A stretch of 64,000 nt of DNA, taken from assembly GCA_003586115.2 (NCBI GenBank), contig QVOM02000115.1, forward strand, positions 3,303,973 to 3,367,972, in the 5' to 3' direction. The notes beneath the pieces were generated by a model that searched no databases, was not told the DNA's origin, and worked only from the letters and a program-made list of their open reading frames with translations. The position numbers and the translations under genes are program-made. This stretch comes from Salvator merianae. Taxonomy: Eukaryota; Chordata; Lepidosauria; Squamata; Teiidae. Position 1 is the first letter of the stretch, and each line of letters begins with the position of its first letter. Shown piece after piece: positions 51,501-60,500 of the stretch.

Positions 51501-54500
51501 CCAAGCTGGTGACCAACTGCATATTTTGTATATAGGACTACCGTATAATTATAAAATCTACAATACTTCCACCTGTCCAGCAGAAACATATATTGCCATT
51601 TGTTTTTTCTGTTGTGAAATATAATCCTAATGAAGATAATTAATAGAAACTTTCCTTTTCTGTGGTATCAACTGTCCAACTACTACACTGTGCTAACTGT
51701 AGGTATCAGTTATTAGAATTCCTCACTTCTGTATGTTTATTGATTTATTGTTTGCATTATTATCCCGCCCCATACCCAAAGGTCTCTGGGTAGATTAAAA
51801 CAACAACAAAATATAAAATAGACACATTAAAAACATTTCCTGTATCCTATCCAGTTGCTATTAAGATTTGCTCCAAATGTTACTATATGCAGCTAAATTT
51901 GTTTTGGAGGAATTTTATAGGTTTTACGTGCTTGCATCTTACCATCTATTTTATTTTGCTGAACTAAGATTGCAATAAATTGATGATGAGGGTGATCAGA
52001 GGCTTCAAATATTCAATAATATATGGTGTTGTGTTGTGCATAACCAATAATATTTTCATCTTCACACATTTAATTTTCCAGTCTGCAAGGGATTGATTTG
52101 ACTTGGAAAGCTGAATTACTGCCAACCATAAAGGTAATGTTTATCTGTCTTGTTTCTAAATGAAATATTAATGTGATCCACATTGTCATCTCACCTGCAT
52201 GATGAGATGACTTCCTTGGTTCCTCCTGAAATCCCCAAATACCAGAAGATTAGATTTTGCGTGGGGAGAGGTTAGACATTTCAGGGTAAATTTCAGAACA
52301 AAGATAATTAAAGTGAGAATGAGACATGCAATTAAATATGCTAAAATTGTTTTGAATAGGATTGTGCAAACTGCTGTTCAGCAAGCTCAAGTGACAGCAA
52401 TGAACCTGTAACTACTAAGTGCTTCTCCTAGCAAGCCCAGGCTCTTTTTAGCACTTTGCCATAACTAACAGTTGAGCACTGTTGAAATTACGTGTGGAAT
52501 TCACTTCCTCAGGGCACCATGTAGACAGTATCATTACTTTCTGGTCTGTGAGTTGGGCAGCATTATGCTTGTGCATGTCATGACACAGACACACGCCTGT
52601 GTATTATGTTATGAACACGTGCAAACAGTGGTTCAGCACAAGCCTAATTTTGAATTTATGTAATACAATTCTAATTGTATTTAATTGTAATGCAATTAAA
52701 GCTTCTTAATGCTCCTTAAAACTTTTCCAGACCAAATGAAATTTTTTTACTGATTTCTTTCTCATTTTATTTTTAAGTCAGTAACTCTGAAACTTCAAGA
52801 CTACCCTTCATTGTCACATCTTGTACTTTATGTACCAGCTGTCAATGGTAATAAGGTAATGAAGATGTAATTGTTGTGATTAATTTATGTATTCCAAAAA
52901 GAATCTGAATACAGTTGAAACAAGTAGCAGTAGAAGCGCAACATTAGTCCTTCTGCACATGTTGTGAGATATGAGAATTATTCTGTGTTTTAGGTTCCAA
53001 ATAACAATTCTGAGGGATGTAAAGCTCTGTCTCTTAATTACAAAATGCCAGACAGCTCAGATCTGCTGAATATCTGTAGATCGCATAAACGTAATTTAAT
53101 TGCAAGTTGCAACTTATACTTTTTCTAACTGATGAGTTCATACCTGCGCACAGTTTCATTGGTGCTAAACTTTTTTTTGTTGTAGTTTACTTTAGACTGT
53201 GAGTTCTTTAATGAAGCTTCAAGGACAGTGCAGCTTCCGGTATCTCACTTTCTTAGTTTTGGTACGTTCAATTCACTCTCCTTGCATTTCTGTTAATGGT
53301 AGCTTTTAGATTGCAATTCCGTGCATGCTTAATTTTGAGTAATTCCTGTTGAATTGAGTAGATTGTATTTCCAAGTAGACAGACATTGTGGTACAATAGA
53401 GCGGTGGATGAACATTAAAGCAGAGATTGTAAACTGTATGTTATCTGCAGTAAAGCAAGCTGTCTCAGATGTAGCCAGACACTCGTATTGAGCATTCCTT
53501 ACCAAAACTGAGTGCCTTTCTGAGAGAGAGTCAGGAGAATAGGAAAGTGTGCTAGACTTGAAGCACACTACTGTCTGCCTGACACTGCAGTAAAAAAAAA
53601 GTGTACCTCTTTGCATGTATGTGCAATCATTAGTCTGCTTGTGTGCATGTGCGTGTCCTGCTGCGGATATCATGCATCACTGAATGTCTTCTTATGACAA
53701 CCTGGAGTAGGGCTTTCTCTGTGTTGGTACCTACCCCCTGGAATATTCTTTCCTCTGATATTTATAGGGTCTCTACACTCCTGGTCTTCAGGTGCCAATT
53801 GAAGACCTGTCTTTTTACCTAGGCCTTTCTAGAGTGAATGTTTGTTTGTTTGTTTCCCCTATCATTGATTTTTAGTTATGTTTTTTAATGAGTACAGGGT
53901 GTTTCAAAAAGATGGACCCAATTTCAAAGTAGTATATTTCACGATGGCAACATGTTACAATTACTCAAAAAGTTACAGTTTAATGAATTATCAAGTTTTA
54001 CTAACCATTTTATAAATGCTCTATGTGCCCCCCCCCCACTTGCTATATGGTCAACATTGAGATGATAGTTGAATTCATCCCAAATGCCTCTCAAAGTGTC
54101 TTCTTCCACTGAAGTCATAATTCTGGTTTTGAGGTCATCCAGATTTGAAACTCCATGCCCTGCCCTTTCAAGTGGTAAGAGTTTCATTCGTGGGCCATTC
54201 ATGGTTGCAGTGATATAGTGATTTCAAATGGGTCCATCTTTTTGAAACATCCTGCATTATGATTTTAGTTGTTTTTATTATTTGTACACTGCTTCAAGAT
54301 TATATTTTAATAGGAAATGGTGTATATGAATAAATTAATGAATTAATGAATTAATGTGCATTGGGTACATCTGCCATTGGCACACAGCTCTTGGGGTGAT
54401 GGCCAAGCTTGCATGTGGCCTTCCAGTTGAAAAAGATGAGCAACGATTAGTGTAAAATATGAATGTTTAAAATAAAGGTTTCACACCTTATAATAGACAC

Positions 54501-57500
54501 TTTCCTTCTTCTTGATTCATTAATTCTCAAACAAGGCAATAATTTCTACAGGGCTCTCTTCAAACAAAGTTGTATTAAATTCTACTGGCCTTATTCACAA
54601 TGTTGAGCTCCAAAATTTTGGTCAGGTAAGTACTGATTTTTTTTTTAAGGTCATTATGTTTTATGCTCTGTGAAAACCATTTTTTTGCCTTAGTTCTTAT
54701 AACCTGTTCTAGTAAAGCAATTTGTACTATTTTGTTTGTTTAGATATATCAAGCCTTCAAGATTATTGTAGAGAGCCATTGCCAATCACTGAAAGGTAAA
54801 TTTATTTTCTGAAATCACTTCTTGTAAAGTGCAGGAAACCACCTTTTTTGGTATATATATTTGGTGTAATTATTTGTATGTTCTCTTTTTTATATTGTTC
54901 TTTTTGCTTTATTCAATTCCAAAAGCCGTTTTGTAATATGTGTTTTTAATTTTGTTTTTGTAGCTTTAGCAGGGACAATTGATTGTGTTCACTGGTGTGA
55001 AACAGCTGACACTCTAATTCTGTTTGATTTTCTAATTTATCAGAGGCTTACTAATTCAGACTTATCCCTTGCATGGATTTTGCAAAAGCAAGTAAAAACT
55101 TAAAATAACTTTGTACTCCACTTTTTTTATTTTCTAGGAAGAGGTTAGAGTGACAGAAAGAGGTAAAGTTGCTTCCAGGGGTTAAATACATATGAAGGAT
55201 TAAAATAAAGAAATAGCTTTTTCGACAATATCTTCAAATAGCCTCTTTGCTAGTTTTAACTGCTTTAGGGTCAGCCTGCCAAAACTGAGTTAATTTTTAC
55301 CCATTTTATGTGCTTTTAATTGTCCATCAGGCTTACGTAGCGTTCAACCTTTGAGTTCATCTAGCTTGTGGAAAGAAAGACAAAGACAGAAAATGAGAAA
55401 TTTTACATGGGGAAAGACGTGGTTATTTGTACTGCTGCAGAACTGAATGGGGGTAATTTTGGGAACAACCAATGTATTGTGGCCTGAAGAGGCGAAACAC
55501 GCAAGGCACCTGCCATACAGTGTCTGCAAGTGCCCCCTGCGGCACCCTTCCTGCAGGGTAGGATAAAGAGGTCTGAGGGCATCCACTGCCCACAGATGCA
55601 CTTGCTGCTGCCATTTAGTCACATGGAAGCGGCATGTGCAATTTACCCTGCCTGCCCTATCTGGGTGTCATGCTGGGACAGGCCCACTTCTGGGGCCACT
55701 TCCTGTGTGAGTGTGATGGAGGCCTTCTCTTCAAAGCTGAGAGAGAGGGCAAGAGAAGAGTGTGGCAGGGTGCAGGGCATGAGGATGTCACATGCCCCAT
55801 TCCTGAGGTGCCACCAGCATATTAGTACCAACCTTTGAGTTCCAGTTGTGTCTCCTGCCCCAAGAGGCCAAACCATTTGTGCCTTAGTTGCTCCTGTTTT
55901 TGACATAGCATGACAGGTTTTGTTTGGTGTACATACTGTTCAATACAAAACTCTTCAAATTTTGTACCAGAGAATAATGTTTTTTAAAGTAAATCTAGAT
56001 TGCTTTAAAAGATCCTTAGTCCAACTTCCAGCAGCCAGGCATATTAGAATAAAATTATACAGAACAGTTAGCATGCTGGTTTGATACTAGATTTCATCTG
56101 CAGACTTACTGGTTAGAGGACTTCAGACTATAATGGGTTATCCCCTGTCTTATCCCAGGAATGATAATAGGGTTTGAAGATTTTAAAGACAGATTTTAAG
56201 ACTTCAGTCTCAACTCCCTTTCCAGCCTTTGCAAAAAAAAGAACCACCACCTTTTCCTCCATCTCTCTTGGCTTCTTCTTTGCATTCCTGGCTCATTTTT
56301 TTCTCTTTGGAGCTTCCTCCCACTAGGTGATAGATGGGGTGGGAACCACAGGCTTCTAACAGTGGAAGCAGCCAAACCAGAGCACCTTCAGAGTGATCAG
56401 GAACAGCTCAGGGGGGCACTTTGTCCTAAAGAATTCATACTCAGATCTAGTGCAGCAGATCAGGCCTCTAGAATTAGTTCTGCAGGCGGTCCCTTGCAGG
56501 AGCTGGGAATGATGCAAGAATTGCTAAGTATAGGGATTCCTCACTGAAGGTCTCCCAGGAGGATTGGAAAGCAGAAGTGGTAACATAAAGGCATTTGCAG
56601 GGTCAGGGGATCATCCTAGTCTTGAGGATCAGGCTCTCCCATTCTCTGACCTGAGAGGACCCAGACCAAGTGGGGCAAGAGTGAGACCAAATGTCAAAAG
56701 TCCTAAGCTTTCCCAGGCCTCCAGCCTACTAAGATAAGTTTTAAGCCCCAACAAAAAGGGTGCAATAAATTGAGGGAAAAAGGAACAACAACAGTAAAGT
56801 AAAATTAATATTAAAAATATATAATCACTTCCTAAAAGTCAACAATATTCTTTCTAGGTTTGACTGCCAAGATATGATGACCTTTTGAATCAGAAGGCAT
56901 AGTGATACAAGAGTCATATGCTGGAGGACAGTTAATAAAATGTTTCCCCCCATTTTAGACAGGGAAGAGGAAGATATCTCAGAAGATCCCTAAGTTGAAG
57001 GAGTGGAACGTCATGACATGTGTCTGTTCCCAGCTTAAGGATTTTTCCTGTTTGTTATTCAGGGTGCTTAAGGCTCTAAACTTTCAGGAAAAGCAGCAGA
57101 CTTTGCTCAGGAAACCTAGAGACCAGGGCAGATCTGTTCTTGCCAACAGATGTTATCCTCTACTCTGGGCCAGGGTGACTCAGATTCTCCACTGGTCTAC
57201 TGAATTTGCTGGTTCCAGGTGCTAGACTGAGAATGTAGGAAGGCTGTCTGGAAAGGTTTTGTCAGGTGACAATGCTCAATAGCATGGCTTTCATGAACTG
57301 GTGTTCCTAGAGGATTTTACCAAATGGAACTCTGGACAGCTGTATAGCATTGCAGTGTTAAAGTTGTTATGAGATCTGTATGGCTTTCCACAATATAATT
57401 GTGAGCATCACAAAGCATTCTGGGAAGCTTACCTGATCTTCATGTAGCGCTGCTGTCTCTCAGTGCAGATGGACAGCTCGATGTGATAAGCCTATCTTAA

Positions 57501-60500
57501 AATTGCCACTTCAGCTGGGTGTATGTCTCACTCTATAAAGTTGGCAGTGTTAAGTAGTAATGGATGAATGGAACATAAAATTTATATTATGTGCAAGAAA
57601 TGAGCTGCTTCCTCCCCTGAGTGACAGTCACTGCTTCTTTTAGCTCTTAGCTTGTTTTATAATCTTTCTTACCTCTTTTTCTATTACTTTCTGCAAGAGT
57701 TGCACAAGCCATTATATCCTCAACTCAAAAATGAACAGCCTGCCATGCAGGGTTGGGTGTCTTGTGAATAATAAGAAAGCTATTTCAATACAAAATTGTG
57801 ACAGATATTATCCATCTATGATAGTATTAAGGCAAAATACATTTTTGGCATTGAGATATGTAGACATCTTAAATCTGCGGCACTAAAATGAGAAGAGTGT
57901 CAGAAACAAATTAAATGTGGTAGGATGCAAGAGCATTGTTAGCAACTCTGTATCAGATGAATAAAACTGGAATGCAGCAGTGGTTGTCAGTTATGCATGC
58001 AGAATGAGAAAAAGAGGAAAATAAGTTGAAAAAATAATACTGATCTAAAGTTGGAATATCAAAGTACAGTTTGTGAACAACTGGGAGACTGCAGCTGAGC
58101 CTGTTTTCCAAGTCGTCCTTCAAATCTAGACATTTTGGACATAGCAGATTTTAAAGCTCAGATTGTCATATCATTGCATCTCAGTTTGCTTTAGTGCGCT
58201 TGAGGCTGTCTCGTAGTGCCTAAAAATGTCTGAGCCTCCTCCTTCTCATGGGCCTCTTAATTATAAAGCGTTGTGGGTGATTTGGTTTTCCTCCTCAAAA
58301 ACCATGCTGGCCTGAAAATAGAAAGTTGAAAGAATGTTTAGTCCTCTTGAATTGCCTGCACTGATCTTGATCACATCAGTGAACTGTAAAAGGCATGAAG
58401 CTGGCCGGCTCTGACTTGCACAGCAGCTATTGAAGCACAAATATTGTTTATGTGTGTTCATTTGGGGAAAAGAGTGGCATGGGAGGCTGTTAGAAGCAAT
58501 CAGCATATAATCCTGCGCCATTTTCTTAAAATTCCAAATAGACCCCCTAAGTCTTTAAATAAGTGATCTTGGTACTTGCTTGTGCAAAATCTTCCAGCTG
58601 GCCTTATTTCAGCCGCCTAAAAACAGTATATTCTAATAGGCAAGCTCACTTGTCCCTTTCAGAAAGAAGACCTAGTTTATACCGACTTCGAATACCATGG
58701 TCCCATGAAGATTCCTTGTTTTTGTCACAGTAAGGATTTCTCATTCTGTGGTGTCTTTACAGTGTAAAATCTTGTGCTACTGTAACTGTCATGTATGCTA
58801 TGGAGGGACTGCCTTACTCTGGTTAAAAGTGTGTGTGTTTGTGTGTGTGTATGCTGTTACATGAGGTGGTACACTTCTAAAGGCTAGCTGCTAGGAGACT
58901 GGGCTTCATATTGAGCTGGTTGGCCATCATCAGATTATTATAATTAGATGGGCCACTAGTCCAATCCAACAGGGGATTTCTTGTTACGTTGTTTTTAATT
59001 TTAGAGTTTTCTTGGGAGGCTGGTGATGTTTTGAGCAATGGCAGGATATTAAAAAATAGTCTTGGAAATCTTCCCCACAGAAGAATAATTTGTAGAGTGA
59101 GAAGAGAAAGAAGGTAATCAGAAAAGGAAGAAATGAGAGGCTGCAGAGGGTGGCAGGTTTGGGAGGGAAGAGTAGAGAAGATCCCAGGGATCTACGTTGT
59201 GGATGATGATGATGATGATTAAAATTATTAACAGATGGAGGGAATAAAGATGGGCATTTAAGTGGAAAATACATTGTTCTTTGTCAAGTCCATGGAGAAA
59301 AAAAGGGATGCAGTGGCTTTTTCCCGTCATTAAACTAATTTCCCCTATTTTGTCAGTCTCTGTCTGGCCACACTGCTGCTTCAATTATGCTGTTGTTCTG
59401 TTCCTCACAAGCCCATCCACTGCAGCTAACTCAGAGAATGGGATAGTATCCAATCACCAGAGTAGGAATGAAACATTTAAACTTTGTGCAGATGTTAAAG
59501 TGTGAGGAAAAATTGGTTTGTGGGTTCAGAACCTAGAGAGGACCTTGGCAGGTACAGGTGTGCTAGTTTTCACCATCAGCATCCCAGCTTTGTTGTTGAT
59601 ATCTGCACTGGTGTGAAATAAGAGTTTTTGTTGTTGTTAGTATTTTGCAGTTAAGAAACTAGTTTTGACCATATGTTCAAACTTCAGTTCATATAGGAAC
59701 TTTAGGGGTGCTGGAGATATTCTGTGCCATTGGTCAAAACTAACAGCTCTGACTGTTCCCAATTCAAGTTGCTGCACATTGCTAGCAGTATGTCATCATG
59801 ACTCTGTTTTATGCCTTGACTCTATTTTAGATTGGGCAAGTGCTCACTATAGACTAATCTTAAAAATATGACCACCTTAGGGTTCCATCTTCAACTGAGA
59901 TTTCTGCAAAACTTCATATTGCACAGCCTAAAAATGACCCCGCTGTTCCATTGCTGAATATTTATTCATCGACAGATTGTCAGTATGAAGTAAGTAAATA
60001 TATTAAAATGTTAGATTTTACCTATTTCCCTTTAATATGGAGGGGCATATATTGAGTATTTTAGTGACAGTTGGACAATGAAGGCATTGGAAAGTTGCAT
60101 TGATGTACAGCAGTCTGTTTCCCATCTGTTTAGCTTAATGAGTATATCTGAAGTACTTCTATTGTCAAGGCCTCAAAATGGCTGCTATATCATACATAAA
60201 CACAAATAGAGTAACCAATAATAAAAACATATAGTGGCATTGCAGAAACATTAAAACCATGTTATATGACACTCTGAAAGGCATAGGTCAGTGGTTTGGA
60301 GCTTAAAAATGGCTTAGCAGAAAAGATATCAATCCCACATACAAGAAACAAGGAATTTGAAAGCCCTTTTTGCAGTAATCATCTACCTTATAATGTGATA
60401 AGCATAAAGAACAGTTCTGAACAAGGAATTGGCTTGGGCGAAAGTAGATTGACTTTCAGGTTCCTGGTCCCAGCTGTTTAGGGCTTAGAGTTGAAAGTCA

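Larger units (their letters stand above)
53262..54551 (+). other. PGAP1: PGAP1 intron 14
   Basis: Apart from the nested L2/mariner copy no feature was recognised. C-run at 54029-54038. Confidence 0.7.

Noticed and set aside
55530..55906. Exon in the GC-richer tract of PGAP1 intron 16
   Set aside because: Open on both strands, no PGAP1 similarity, and exons 16 and 17 already join in phase across it.
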